DNA from: Crocosphaera sp. UHCC 0190
GTDB lineage: Bacteria > Cyanobacteriota > Cyanobacteriia > Cyanobacteriales > Microcystaceae
DNA length: 64,000 bases
Assembly (NCBI RefSeq): GCF_034932065.1
Contig: NZ_JAYGHP010000014.1
Coordinates: forward strand, 60,163-124,162
Direction of reading: 5' to 3'
Translations under genes and position numbers: made by a program
Notes under the pieces: generated by a model
The model's database searches: none
Told to the model about the DNA's origin: nothing
Seen by the model: only the letters and a program-made list of their open reading frames with translations
In this document: positions 54,217-63,822 of the stretch, piece after piece
How positions within the stretch are numbered: position 1 is the first letter of the stretch
Layout of the letters: every line of letters starts with the position of its first letter

Positions 54217-54331
54217 ATTTTTATTAAAAAATCAATTAACCACTTATTGTAAGTCTGCCAGATTCATATTAAAGTCTTATGGTATAGGTTAAAATAGAAT
54301 CAAATAAAATCGTTAATCGTCTCAACTTCCT

Positions 54332-54895
54332 ATGACGGGTGTAATCACAGTAGAAAAGCAAAAATTAGAAAATCCTCCCCTAGAAATTCATTATCTGGGC
54401 GATCGCGCTTTGCGGCAACCTGCAAAACGTATTGCCAAAATAGATGACTCAGTGCGGCAATTAGCCAAAGAAATGCTTCAAACCATGTATAGTTCTAGTG
54501 GTATTGGTTTAGCTGCCCCCCAGGTGGCGATTAATAAACAATTAATTGTCATTGACTGTGAACCCGATAATCCGGCCAACCCGCCCTTAATTTTAATTAA
54601 CCCGACGATTACTCGTGCTTCTCAAGACCTTTGTGTGGTAGAAGAAGGATGTCTGAGTATTCCTGGGGTTTATTTAGATGTAACCCGGCCCAAAACCATT
54701 GAAGTTACCTTTAAAGATGAACAGGGTAAACCACGCAAAATAGAAGCGACGGATTTATTAGCGCGGGTAATTCAACATGAAATGGATCACCTCAAGGGTG
54801 TTATGTTTGTGGACCGAGTGGAAAATGATCTGGCCTTAACGGAAAAACTTCAAGAGAAGGGATTTTCCAGAGGGGCAGTCAAACCGATAAAATAA
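54332..54895 (+). CDS. def: Peptide deformylase
   Basis: A 187-residue enzyme of usual length. Motif 1 is GIGLAAPQV (57-65), motif 2 EEGCLS with metal-binding Cys107, and motif 3 QHEMDH with His149, Glu150 and His153. It removes the formyl group from new proteins. It is followed by the small membrane protein gene at 54928 with a 32-base gap; both are probably on one transcript. Confidence 0.97.
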   Translation: MTGVITVEKQKLENPPLEIHYLGDRALRQPAKRIAKIDDSVRQLAKEMLQTMYSSSGIGLAAPQVAINKQLIVIDCEPDNPANPPLILINPTITRASQDLCVVEEGCLSIPGVYLDVTRPKTIEVTFKDEQGKPRKIEATDLLARVIQHEMDHLKGVMFVDRVENDLALTEKLQEKGFSRGAVKPIK

Positions 54896-54927
54896 AGAAA
54901 TTTGTGAGCAAATAAGGAGTAACATTT

Positions 54928-55125
54928 GTGACCCCCAAAAGTGGCGTATTATTATTAGGGTCTTGTATTACAGCGATCGCAGGTGTGGGTTCTGTGTTTG
55001 AATTGTCCTCAGGAACCCCCGAATTAGGCAATATGACTACGGGTATCATTTTAGCCTTGAGTATCCCCTTAACGGTCTTATTTTTCGTGGTGGCTGTCAA
55101 AGATACCAGGGCGAATATGAAATAA
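54928..55125 (+). CDS. Small membrane protein, conserved in cyanobacteria
   Basis: A 65-residue protein starting at GTG 54928 with an AAGGAG ribosome binding site 10 bases upstream. Two hydrophobic spans (about 6-23 and 38-56) are joined by a polar loop (ELSSGTPELGN), and the tail is charged (KDTRANMK). It is co-directional with def and converges with the DUF2062 gene. Function unknown. Confidence 0.7.
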   Translation: MTPKSGVLLLGSCITAIAGVGSVFELSSGTPELGNMTTGIILALSIPLTVLFFVVAVKDTRANMK

Positions 55126-55698
55126 CTAGGGGTTGCTTTTATATCTTCTGGCCCGGCGTAAGCGATGCCAACGGGATAACAGCCGTAAACTGAGCAAATA
55201 AGTTCCTATGGCGGCGATAATACCCACAATAAAACAGCCAAAAAACAGAGTTACCATAAAATCAAGGCCTGATTCTTGTAAAACTGACCAAGATTGCCAG
55301 TTTTGGGGGAGGTTTGGCTGAGGGTTTCTTCTGCCTATTCTTAATAGTAATTCCCCTACTTTATAATTAAAAGCGAAGATCGGCACATAGGTTAAAGGGT
55401 TACTCACCCAGGTTCCGGCCGCCGCGGTCAATTTGTTTCCCCGAAAGATCGCCGCGAGTAAGACTCCCATAAGAGTTTGTAGGCCAAACAGAGGAAAGCA
55501 TCCCGCAAACACCCCAAAGGCTAACCCCCGCGAAATTGATTTCGGTGTGCCGCGCAACCGTCCAAACCGCAAGTATAGATAACGCCATTGTCGTCTCCAT
55601 CCAGAATACCGACGTTGAGATAGGGTAATTTGAGGTGTTTTCTTGGGCTTAATGATTATTGCGATGGGGGAACGGCCAGAAGGAGCATGATGAGACAT
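55126..55698 (-). CDS. DUF2062 domain membrane protein
   Basis: A 190-residue protein. The basic N-terminus ([41 protein letters not shown]) and [32 protein letters not shown] are signatures of DUF2062. There are two hydrophobic regions (about 58-85 and 145-172). The role is unknown; the family is often linked with membrane or envelope functions. The stop codon abuts the small membrane gene. It is divergent from mnmE. Confidence 0.87.
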   Translation of the reverse strand: MSHHAPSGRSPIAIIIKPKKTPQITLSQRRYSGWRRQWRYLYLRFGRLRGTPKSISRGLAFGVFAGCFPLFGLQTLMGVLLAAIFRGNKLTAAAGTWVSNPLTYVPIFAFNYKVGELLLRIGRRNPQPNLPQNWQSWSVLQESGLDFMVTLFFGCFIVGIIAAIGTYLLSLRLLSRWHRLRRARRYKSNP

Positions 55699-55818
55699 TC
55701 TGCTGAATCCAAGGAATCACTGTTCTTCTATCCTATCAATCCTTTTTTGCTTCAATCACACCTATTTTCTTATTATCGTGAAAAATTAAGATTCATGCAA
55801 GAATTAGGAGCGAAGTTA

Positions 55819-57201
55819 ATGGCTGACAAGGTTATCCAAGGAGAGACGATCGCGGCGATCGCTACGGCTATTGTTCCCCAACAAGGGAGCATTGGTATTG
55901 TACGTCTATCGGGTCAAAATGCCCTGTTTATCGCTCGTACTCTATTTTATGCCCCTGGAAAACAACAATGGGAGTCTCATCGCATTCTCTACGGTTTCAT
56001 CCGTCACCCCCAAACCCAACAAACCATTGATGAAGCCTTATTATTGCTGATGTTAGCTCCCCGTTCCTATACTTGTGAGGATGTGGTCGAATTTCACTGT
56101 CATGGGGGTATTATTCCCGTACAGCAAGTTCTCCAGTTGTGTTTGGAACAAGGGGCCAAATTGGCTCAACCAGGGGAATTTACCATTAGGGCCTTTCTCA
56201 ATGGCAGAATTGATCTCACTCAAGCAGAAAGTATTGCTGAATTAGTGGGGGCGCGATCGCCTCAAGCTTCTCAAATTGCGGTGGCCGGGTTACAAGGAAA
56301 ATTGGCTCAACCGATTCGGCAATTACGTCATACTTGTTTGGATATCCTGGCAGAAATTGAGGCGAGAATCGATTTTGAAGAAGATTTGCTACCCTTAGAT
56401 GAAAATGTAGTTTCTGAGGGGTTAGAGGCGATTTTAAGGCAGGTTGAGACTATTTTATCTACAGCCGATCAGGGGGAATTGTTACGCACGGGCTTAAAGG
56501 TGGCGATTGTGGGCCGTCCTAATGTGGGAAAATCGAGTTTATTGAATGCTTGGAGTCGCAGCGATCGCGCTATTGTTACAGACTTACCGGGAACGACACG
56601 GGATGTGGTGGAGTCTCAGTTAGTGGTGGGGGGCATTCCGATCCAAGTTTTAGATACGGCAGGTATTCGGGAGACGGTGGATCAGGTGGAAAAAATTGGG
56701 GTTGAGCGATCGCGTTTGGCTGCTCGTCAGGCTGATCTTATTTTACTAACGATTGATGCTCAAGTGGCATGGACAAGAGAAGAAACAGAAATTTACCAAC
56801 CAATTGCTCATCTTCCGGTTATTTTAGTGATTAATAAAATTGATTTGGCGACCCCAGATTTTTCTCAATTTCCTGCACAAATTAAGCATATTGTCAAGAC
56901 TTCGGCCGCACAAAATCAAGGTATTGATGGTTTAGAAAAGGCGATTTTAGCCTCAGTGCATCAAGAAAATTTAAAGGCAGCTAATTTAGATTTAGCGATT
57001 AATCAACGGCAAGCGGCGGCTTTAACCCGCGCTAAAATAGCTTTACAACAAGTAGAGGAAACGATTAATAATCAACTGCCGTTAGATTTTTGGACAATTG
57101 ATTTGCGTACGGCCATTCAAGCATTAGGAGAAATTACGGGAGAGGAAATCACCGAATCAGTCTTAGAACGGATTTTTAGTCGTTTTTGTATTGGTAAATA
57201 A
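55819..57201 (+). CDS. mnmE: tRNA uridine-5-carboxymethylaminomethyl(34) synthesis GTPase
   Basis: 460 residues from ATG 55819, the usual family length; the open frame extends to 55630 but that part has no family similarity. AGGAG lies 8 bases upstream. N-terminal tetrahydrofolate-binding domain (1-118), helical domain, and an inserted G domain: GRPNVGKS (232-239), DTAG (279-282) and NKID (339-342). The C-terminus CIGK is the family hallmark, with the catalytic Cys. With MnmG it modifies the wobble uridine of several tRNAs. Confidence 0.97.
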   Translation: MADKVIQGETIAAIATAIVPQQGSIGIVRLSGQNALFIARTLFYAPGKQQWESHRILYGFIRHPQTQQTIDEALLLLMLAPRSYTCEDVVEFHCHGGIIPVQQVLQLCLEQGAKLAQPGEFTIRAFLNGRIDLTQAESIAELVGARSPQASQIAVAGLQGKLAQPIRQLRHTCLDILAEIEARIDFEEDLLPLDENVVSEGLEAILRQVETILSTADQGELLRTGLKVAIVGRPNVGKSSLLNAWSRSDRAIVTDLPGTTRDVVESQLVVGGIPIQVLDTAGIRETVDQVEKIGVERSRLAARQADLILLTIDAQVAWTREETEIYQPIAHLPVILVINKIDLATPDFSQFPAQIKHIVKTSAAQNQGIDGLEKAILASVHQENLKAANLDLAINQRQAAALTRAKIALQQVEETINNQLPLDFWTIDLRTAIQALGEITGEEITESVLERIFSRFCIGK

Positions 57202-57355
57202 GGTTGGGGTTATCAATTTAATCCTTGAGAATTAAGCTCAATAATTCATTTAATTTAAAAAAGATGGCCCAATATATGCTATAAAATTCTTAGGGTTAAT
57301 TCTTTTATCATTAGACAGAAAAATAATCTGATCAGTTCTTCACCGTAGATAAATT

Positions 57356-57811
57356 ATGACTAATAAATTTCTAGTTAGTTCCTTATTACTCCCTTTACTG
57401 GGAACCTTAAGTGCGTCCCTTCCTGTCTATGGAAATACAACCAGTAATCTAACGGTTGAAGTTAATGGGGTCAGCGATCGCAAAGGACAAATTTGCTTTA
57501 GTTTATTTGCTAGTAGTCGAGGTTTTCCTAGTAGCGGTGACGATGCAGTACAAAAACAATGTGTGAAAATTACCGATACTAACCCTAGAATAACCATTAA
57601 TAACTTAGCCCCTAGTACCTACGCGGTAGCTGTATTTTGGGATGATAATTCCGATGGTCAACTTAATCGTAATTTCCTCGGAGTTCCTACTGAGAAATTT
57701 GGGTTTTCTAGTAATCCCGTTGTCCGAACTGGCCCCCCTAAATTTGGAGAATCTGCTATTCTTGTCACAGGAAAAAATGTGATAATTTCAATCAAATTGC
57801 AATCTATTTAA
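57356..57811 (+). CDS. DUF2141 domain secreted protein
   Basis: A 151-residue protein with signal peptide (hydrophobic residues 8-24, cleavage near VYG). The mature part matches DUF2141: LTVEVNGVSDRKGQICFSLFASSRGFP, TYAVAVFWDDNSDGQLNRNFLGVPTEKFGFSSNP. It contains two cysteines that can pair. The family is secreted and of unknown function. A hairpin after its stop probably ends transcription. Confidence 0.88.
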   Translation: MTNKFLVSSLLLPLLGTLSASLPVYGNTTSNLTVEVNGVSDRKGQICFSLFASSRGFPSSGDDAVQKQCVKITDTNPRITINNLAPSTYAVAVFWDDNSDGQLNRNFLGVPTEKFGFSSNPVVRTGPPKFGESAILVTGKNVIISIKLQSI

Positions 57812-57824
57812 TTAATATTTTATC

Positions 57825-57852
57825 GTAGAGGCGTTTTAAAAATCGTCTCTAC
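57825..57852 (+). terminator. Terminator after the DUF2141 gene
   Basis: GTAGAGGCG (57825-57833) pairs with CGTCTCTAC (57844-57852) with one mismatch, then TTTAG. Confidence 0.55.
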
Positions 57853-57946
57853 TTTAGCCATTAATTTTGTTGGAGTTAGAGTTTTGTCAAAAGACTAAGG
57901 ATCGGTTACAATTTTCTAACATATTTTAGTTATTGTTGAAATATCT

Positions 57947-58822
57947 ATGATTCTAACTAAACTTAGTTTACCTCATTTCTCCCATCTTAGTCTTGCCCAA
58001 AAAATAATGTATATTGGCATAGGCATGACAATTTTTTGGTTATTTATTGCCTTATTTGCCCCACTTTTACAAGGAATTGGCTTTTTACAAGATCCCGCAG
58101 ATTTATTAAGTAATGTTCCTGTCGAGTCTCCTAGTTTCAGTCATTGGTTTGGCACAAATGTTCGAGGATATGATGTTTTTTCCCGGACACTTTTAGGTTC
58201 ACAAGCAGCTTTAAAAGTTGTTATTTTGTCCACATTTTTATCGATGATAATTGGGGTTCCCCTTGGTTTAATTAGTGGATATTTAGGAGGAAAAGTTGAT
58301 AAAATACTTCTGTTTTTAATGGATACTATTTATACAATTCCAGGGTTATTATTATCTGTGACTTTAGCGTTTATTTTGGGTCGTGGTATCCTTAATGTAG
58401 CAATTGCGGTTAGTATTGCTTATATTCCTCAGTATTATCGTATTGTTCGCAATCATACCACCAGTGTGAAAACTGAGTTATTTGTGGAAGCAGCAAAAGC
58501 AATGGGAGCCACCCCAACTCGTGTCTTATCTCGCTATTTATTTTTTAATGTTATTCAAAGTGTTCCTGTGGTCTTTACTTTAAACGCTGCTGATGCTATT
58601 TTAGTCTTAGGGGGCTTGGGATTTTTAGGCTTAGGATTACCGGAAGAAATCTCAGAATGGGGACATGATCTTAAAGAAGCATTACCCGACTTATCAACAG
58701 GTATTTGGTGGACAACTTTATTCCCTGGAATGGCCATGACTTCCATGGTGGTTGGGTTATCTTTTATTGGGGAAGGCATTAGTGAAATGTTTAACCCCGC
58801 TTTACGTCATAAAAATCGATGA
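57947..58822 (+). CDS. ABC transporter permease (OppC/DppC type)
   Basis: A 291-residue membrane protein with about six spans. The EAA loop is clear: EAAKAMGATPTRVLSRYLFFNVI at about residues 182-204, and the N-terminal OppC_N part precedes the transmembrane domain. It is a peptide or nickel-type ABC permease subunit; the partner permease, binding protein and ATPase are not next to it, so its transporter is encoded elsewhere. It overlaps thiL by four bases (ATGA), so the two are translationally coupled. Confidence 0.92.
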   Translation: MILTKLSLPHFSHLSLAQKIMYIGIGMTIFWLFIALFAPLLQGIGFLQDPADLLSNVPVESPSFSHWFGTNVRGYDVFSRTLLGSQAALKVVILSTFLSMIIGVPLGLISGYLGGKVDKILLFLMDTIYTIPGLLLSVTLAFILGRGILNVAIAVSIAYIPQYYRIVRNHTTSVKTELFVEAAKAMGATPTRVLSRYLFFNVIQSVPVVFTLNAADAILVLGGLGFLGLGLPEEISEWGHDLKEALPDLSTGIWWTTLFPGMAMTSMVVGLSFIGEGISEMFNPALRHKNR

Positions 58823-59802
58823 AAGTTAGGGATATTGGAGAACAAGGCCTGTTAAAGATACTGCAAAAATTTTGTCCCCATGATATTATCGGAGATGATG
58901 CCGCTATATTGTCCCTCGATCCTCGACAAAAATTAGTTGTCACCACTGATGTGTTAGTGGATGGGGTACACTTTAGCGAGATGACGACTCCCCCCGATGC
59001 GGTAGGATGGCGCGCAGCTGCGGCTAATTTATCAGACTTGGCCGCTATGGGTGCAACCCCTATCGGAATTACAGTAGGGCTAGGCTTACCAGGAGAGACA
59101 TCTGTTGCCTGGATAGAACGTTTGTATTTAGGGATAACTCGATGTTTACAGGTTTATCCAACTCCCATTGTAGGGGGGGATATTTGTCGTTCTCCCGTGA
59201 TTACTGTGAGTATTACCGCCTTGGGTCAAGTATATCCTAATCGTGTCATCCGTCGCTCTACGGCCCAACCTGGTCAAGTTATTGTCATCACAGGGTATCA
59301 TGGTATGGCGCGGGCAGGATTAGAATTATTGCTCAAACCTCATAGCCAAGAGAATCTAACCCAAGGCAGCATAGATAAATTAATCTTTGCTCATCAATAC
59401 CCGAAACCCCGTTTAGATGTGCTTCCTTACTTATGGGATGTCGTAGGCACAACGACGGTAACAGGAATGGATAGCAGTGACGGGTTAGCTGATGCCATCA
59501 TGCAGATTTGCCGCATGAGTGGGGTTGGGGCAGAAATTGAGCTATCATTACTCTCTATTCCCCCCATCCTATCACAATGGGTATCTGTTGAGCAAGGGTT
59601 AGACTGGGTATTATATGGGGGAGAAGATTTTGAATTGGTGTTATGTTTACCGGAAGTGTTAGGAATTAAGTTAGTTGAACAGTTAGGAGAAGGGGCGGCA
59701 ATTATTGGTAAGATTGTTGATGAACTTAGGATAGTGTTAATGGAGGATAACCATCAACAGCGAGAGTTAAGTTTATCAGCAGGGTTTCAGCATTTTTCTT
59801 AA
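58819..59802 (+). CDS. thiL: Thiamine-monophosphate kinase
   Basis: A 327-residue kinase. GDDAAIL near the N-terminus, TTDVLVDGVHF, NLSDLAAMGATP and VGGDICRS are the family nucleotide and metal motifs. It makes thiamine diphosphate. It overlaps the permease gene by four bases; no other thiamine gene is close. It ends convergent with the Uma2 gene with a four-base overlap. Confidence 0.96.
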   Translation: MKVRDIGEQGLLKILQKFCPHDIIGDDAAILSLDPRQKLVVTTDVLVDGVHFSEMTTPPDAVGWRAAAANLSDLAAMGATPIGITVGLGLPGETSVAWIERLYLGITRCLQVYPTPIVGGDICRSPVITVSITALGQVYPNRVIRRSTAQPGQVIVITGYHGMARAGLELLLKPHSQENLTQGSIDKLIFAHQYPKPRLDVLPYLWDVVGTTTVTGMDSSDGLADAIMQICRMSGVGAEIELSLLSIPPILSQWVSVEQGLDWVLYGGEDFELVLCLPEVLGIKLVEQLGEGAAIIGKIVDELRIVLMEDNHQQRELSLSAGFQHFS

Positions 59803-60344
59803 GCATTAATTAGTCTGTTAACAGAGACTGTAATTTCAGGAAATGCTAGTAAAGTGACATTTCCTTGTTTTATTTCCTTTCTAACTATATAGTCACCTTG
59901 ATCGGGTTCTCGAAAAATAATTAGGTTTTTTTGTTTCATATCAATTACCCAATATTCTTGGATTTGGTTATTAGCATAAATTGTTTTCTTTTTACCTAAG
60001 TCTGTTTCTAAGGTTGAGTAAGAAATTTCAATGATTAACAAAACATCTTCGGGATAAGGGTGTCGTTGCAGATAGGTTTCTCGCGGTAAGTGAACAACAG
60101 CAATATCGGGTTCAGGTTCAGAATTTGCTAAAGTAATTGGCCCATCAAAACGCACATAAGCTTGATTTTGTAATAATTCTTTAAGGTAATTAGCTGTATT
60201 TTCTCCTAACATATAATGAGGCGCACCTTCTGGACTCATTTCAATAATTTCTCCTGCTAATAATTCGACCTGACGATCTTGTAAAATTCCCGCTTCAATC
60301 ATTTGATGATAATTTTTAATTGACCATTTTGCTAAGGCTTCCAT
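59799..60344 (-). CDS. Uma2 family (DUF820) restriction-endonuclease-fold protein
   Basis: A 181-residue protein with the Uma2 pattern: YEMIEAGIL-like start, LLAGEIIEMSPEGAPHY, EPDIAVVHLPRE, VLLIIEISYSTLETD and KKKTIYANNQIQEYWVID. Catalytic-type Asp, Glu and Lys are in place. Role unknown. It is the second member in the window, differing enough from the one at 29732-30328 not to be a recent duplicate. Confidence 0.92.
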   Translation of the reverse strand: MEALAKWSIKNYHQMIEAGILQDRQVELLAGEIIEMSPEGAPHYMLGENTANYLKELLQNQAYVRFDGPITLANSEPEPDIAVVHLPRETYLQRHPYPEDVLLIIEISYSTLETDLGKKKTIYANNQIQEYWVIDMKQKNLIIFREPDQGDYIVRKEIKQGNVTLLAFPEITVSVNRLINA

Positions 60345-60463
60345 AACTTATATTTCCTCAACAACTTTAACGATTAATATTGCCTATTGTAGCAGAAAAA
60401 CGAGAAATTTTCTTGAATCAACTAAGTCTGATAAAATATTAGAATAAATTCCTTCCTTTAATC

Positions 60464-62002
60464 ATGAATAATTTTTCTTGGATTCCCTATGGTTCAGAAA
60501 TACTCCTCCGTACAGGAGAACATTTAATTTTAGTATTGATAGCGATGGGTATGGCGATCATTATTGGCATTCCTTTGGGAATTATTATGACCCGATATCC
60601 GAAACTTGCCAATCCCATTATCACCGTTGCTAATGCTATTCAAACTATTCCTAGTTTAGCTCTTTTTGGTTTTTTAATTACGGTTCCTTTCTTGGGAGGA
60701 ATCGGGAAAAATCCTGCCATTGTTGCTTTAACTCTTTATGCTTTGCTTCCCATCATTCGTAATACTTATACGGGAATCAAGCAAATTAATTTAGGGGTCA
60801 AAGAAGCAGGAAAATCATTAGGAATGACCCCTAGACAGATTTTAATTTTAATTGAAATTCCTTTAGCATTAGGGGTTATTTTAGCGGGGGTTAGAGTCTC
60901 AACAGTTATCTGTGTTGGTGTGGCGACTATTGCTGCTGCGATAGGAGGAGGAGGGTTAGGAGTTTTTATTTTTCGGGGAATTTCAACCGTTGATAATCAA
61001 TTAATTTTAGCGGGGGCAATTCCTTCTGCTATCATTGCTTTATTGGCAGATTGGGGAATTGGCCGTTTAGAAATAAATTTAACTAAAAGATCAACAAAAA
61101 AACCAAAATATTCTCAAAATATCTTAATTATTTTTGCATTATTAGGAGTAATTATATGTAGTGCCTTGGGAATTATTAATCAATCAAAAGGAGAGATAAT
61201 TATTGGTTCTAAAAATTTTACAGAGCAAGTTATTTTAGGAGAAATATTAGCACAACAGATTGAAAATAATAGCAATCTTAAGGTAGAGCGTCTTTTTGAT
61301 TTAGGGGGAACATTTATCTGTCATGAAGCCGTTAAATCTCAAAAAATTGATGGTTATGTCGAATATACAGGGACAGCATTTACAGCTATTTTAAAAGAAA
61401 AACCCATTAATAATCCCCAACTTGTCTATCAAAAAGTGAAAGAAGCTTATCATAATCAATTTCAGCTTGAAGTGATGCCATCTTTAGGATTTGAGAATAC
61501 ATTTGCCATTTTAATTCGGGGAGAAGATGCCAAAAAATATCAGATTAAAACCATTTCAGAAGTAGCCAAATATACTCCTGAATGGCAAGCAGGTTTTGGT
61601 CATGAATTTTTAGCCAGAGAAGATGGTTATCCTGGACTTTCTAAAACCTATAATTTAACCTTTACCAGTCAACCAAAAGCGATGGAATTAGGCTTAATGT
61701 ATCGTGCTTTAGCGGATAAAAATGTTGATTTAGTCGCAGGAAATTCGACTGATGGGCTAATTTCTGTCTTGGATTTATTTATGTTAGAAGATGACAAGCA
61801 TTATTTCCCTCCCTATGAAACCGTACCTATTTTTAATCAAAAAACCTTAAAAGAACATCCTAAATTACAACCAATAATTGAACATTTATCAGGACAAATA
61901 TCCTCCCAGGAAATGCAAAAACTTAATTATCTCGTTGACCATGAAAAACAACCAGTTAAAGCTGTAGTTAAAGATTTTTTAAGTCGTAAGGGCTTAAGTT
62001 GA
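60464..62002 (+). CDS. Osmoprotectant-type ABC permease fused to substrate-binding domain
   Basis: A 512-residue fusion. Residues 1-235 are an OpuBB/ProW-like permease with five to six spans and the EAA-like loop VKEAGKSLGMTPRQILILIEIPLALGVILAGVRVS. Residues 245-505 are an OpuC-type substrate-binding domain (IIIGSKNFTEQVILGEILAQQIE, DGYVEYTGTAF, DLVAGNSTDGLI). The fusion is known from this transporter family. Substrate is probably glycine betaine or a related quaternary amine. The ATPase gene is not adjacent. Confidence 0.93.
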   Translation: MNNFSWIPYGSEILLRTGEHLILVLIAMGMAIIIGIPLGIIMTRYPKLANPIITVANAIQTIPSLALFGFLITVPFLGGIGKNPAIVALTLYALLPIIRNTYTGIKQINLGVKEAGKSLGMTPRQILILIEIPLALGVILAGVRVSTVICVGVATIAAAIGGGGLGVFIFRGISTVDNQLILAGAIPSAIIALLADWGIGRLEINLTKRSTKKPKYSQNILIIFALLGVIICSALGIINQSKGEIIIGSKNFTEQVILGEILAQQIENNSNLKVERLFDLGGTFICHEAVKSQKIDGYVEYTGTAFTAILKEKPINNPQLVYQKVKEAYHNQFQLEVMPSLGFENTFAILIRGEDAKKYQIKTISEVAKYTPEWQAGFGHEFLAREDGYPGLSKTYNLTFTSQPKAMELGLMYRALADKNVDLVAGNSTDGLISVLDLFMLEDDKHYFPPYETVPIFNQKTLKEHPKLQPIIEHLSGQISSQEMQKLNYLVDHEKQPVKAVVKDFLSRKGLS

Positions 62003-62059
62003 AATTTTTGCTATAATCATCAATACATTGTTGTTCAATTAACTAAAAATATAAAAATA

Positions 62060-63327
62060 ATGCTCAAAAACAAAACAATAATCAGAATTATATGTCCATT
62101 AATTCTGACTTCTATTTCCGGTGTTTATTCAAGTTCTATTAGTCAAATTTCTGCTAATGAAACTCGACGAAATCAACCCATTTATTTAGCACAAAATCAA
62201 CTCAAAAATTCCTTAGAAGGAACGGAATGGCAGTTAGTCGCATGGCATGAAAATCAACCCTTAACAGATAAATCAGCAACCCTTACTTTTGACAAAGAAA
62301 GAGTATTTGGAACCGGTGGATGCAACCGTTACACCGCAGGATATGAACAGAATGATAATAGATTAAAAGTAGACGTTATTGCCGCTACTCGTATGGCCTG
62401 TCCTGAAGAAATAATGACCCAAGAAATGTTATTTTTAGCAGCATTAGAAGGAGCCAAAATTTATACAATAAATTCTCAAGGTCAATTACAAATTGCTTAT
62501 ATTAAGCAAAAACAATTAGGAATTATTACCTTTAAACCTCTTTCTAAGAGCAATACACCTACAACAGAAAAAACCGTTTATATCAGTCCTGAAACTGTAG
62601 ATTGTATCGGAGTTGCACCAAAAAAATGCTTACAAATAAAAGAAACCCCAGGAGACAATTGGACATTATTTTATGAATCTATTGAAGGATTTACCTATGA
62701 ACCTGGTTACAATTATCAAGTAAGAATTGCTCAAAAAAAAATCCTAACCCTCCGGTAGATAGCAGTAATATTCGTTGGTCATTAGTAGAAGTTATTAGTA
62801 AGACTCCTGAAAAACAACAGACGAAAATCTGGTTAGATAATGATCTAAATAATTGGAATAAATCAGGTGCAATGATTCCCAATGCACCGAAAATTGATGC
62901 TGAACCCCCAAGTATTGATCGCTGTAAAAATCAATTAAGAGAGGCAAAAACTGATCAAGAGAAAGCCATTATTCGGGCCGGTTGGGACTTATTTGGCCCC
63001 ATACAAACCTATGATAAAACAAGTGTGATAACTGCCATGAGTGGAGTTGATGGAATGTGTCGTCCTTTAGGTTATCAAGCATTTGTTTTTGTGGAAGGAC
63101 AATTTGCAGGAACCCTATCTCCTGAAACCATGAATTCTCGTTTAGATGGGGATATTTCTCGTATTTTTTTAACCAGTCCATCCAGTTTATTTGTAGAATA
63201 TAAGAGATATAGAGAAAGTGATCCTTTGTGTTGTCCTTCAGGAACAAATCGGGTGGATTTTAAAATTGAACCCAAAGACGCGAAACCTTTTTTAGTTCCT
63301 GTAAATGTAACAACAGAAAATAAGTAA
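62060..63327 (+). pseudogene. META-DUF4377-LppP/LprE-like secreted protein, split by a +1-needed frameshift
   Basis: Two frames (62060-62758 and 62872-63327) join into one 422-residue protein if a base is added in an A9 run at 62733-62741. The first frame has a signal peptide (about 1-30), a META domain (LEGTEWQLVAWHENQ, FGTGGCNRYT) and most of DUF4377 (PETVDCIGVAPKKCLQIKE, IEGFTYEPGYNYQVRI). After the run the frame needed continues NPNPPVDSSNIRWSLVEVISKTP, the expected end of DUF4377, then a C-terminal domain like LppP/LprE (GMCRPLGYQAFVFVEGQFAGTL, DPLCCPSG). Slippage at the run, a real mutation or a sequencing error are all possible. Confidence 0.8.
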
Positions 63328-63340
63328 GGAGTTAATCAAA

Positions 63341-63382
63341 ATGTCTACAGATATTTATAATTATTCAAGGTACAGAGCTTGA
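63341..63382 (+). other. 13-codon frame with good ribosome binding site, likely gene remnant
   Basis: ATG 63341 follows TAAGGAGTTAATCAAA, a strong ribosome binding site, and reads MSTDIYNYSRYRA before a TGA. It may be the 5' stub of a deleted gene or a leader peptide; it lies 14 bases after the end of the META/DUF4377 gene. Confidence 0.3.
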
Positions 63383-63432
63383 CTTTTAATCCTATAGAAT
63401 TTATCGTTTAATAAGATCTCTTTGGATAAGTT

Positions 63433-63822
63433 GTGAGTAAAAATCAAGTCAGAAAGTTAAGTAATTCTCCTTTTAGATATCCTGGGGGTAAGTTTTATGC
63501 TCGTAAGTTAATCCTTCCTTGTCTTCCTAAACATCATAAATATTGTGAACCGTTTGTCGGTGGGGGTTCTATTTTTTTTGCAAAACATAATGCAAAACAT
63601 AATATTTTAAATGATAAAGATCCAGAACTAATCAATACTTATATTTCAATAAGAGATCATGTCGAAGATTTAATAAAACTATTACAGGGAATTCCTGCGA
63701 CTAAAGAAATCCATCGATATTATAAGTTAGATTATTCCCCATCTAATGATTTAGAGAAAGCGATGAGATGGTTTTATTTGAATCGGACTTCTTATTCTGG
63801 AATTATGAAACAAGCTAAGTAG
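63433..63822 (+). pseudogene. D12-class adenine-specific DNA methyltransferase, truncated by an IS
   Basis: A GTG-started frame of 129 residues. SPFRYPGGK (SAM-binding motif X), CEPFVGGGSIFF (motif I) and LNDKDPELINTY match Dam/D12-type N6-adenine methyltransferases, which are about 270 residues long. The frame stops after RTSYSGIMKQAK, just where the conserved motif leading to DPPY should follow. From about 63818 the DNA changes to an IS end, so the catalytic motif is lost from this copy. The distal part may lie beyond the IS, outside the window. Confidence 0.85.

Noticed and set aside
55630..55818. Upstream extension of mnmE
   Set aside because: No family similarity; AGGAG lies before ATG 55819 and the resulting length (460) is normal. 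The extension also overlaps the divergent DUF2062 start.
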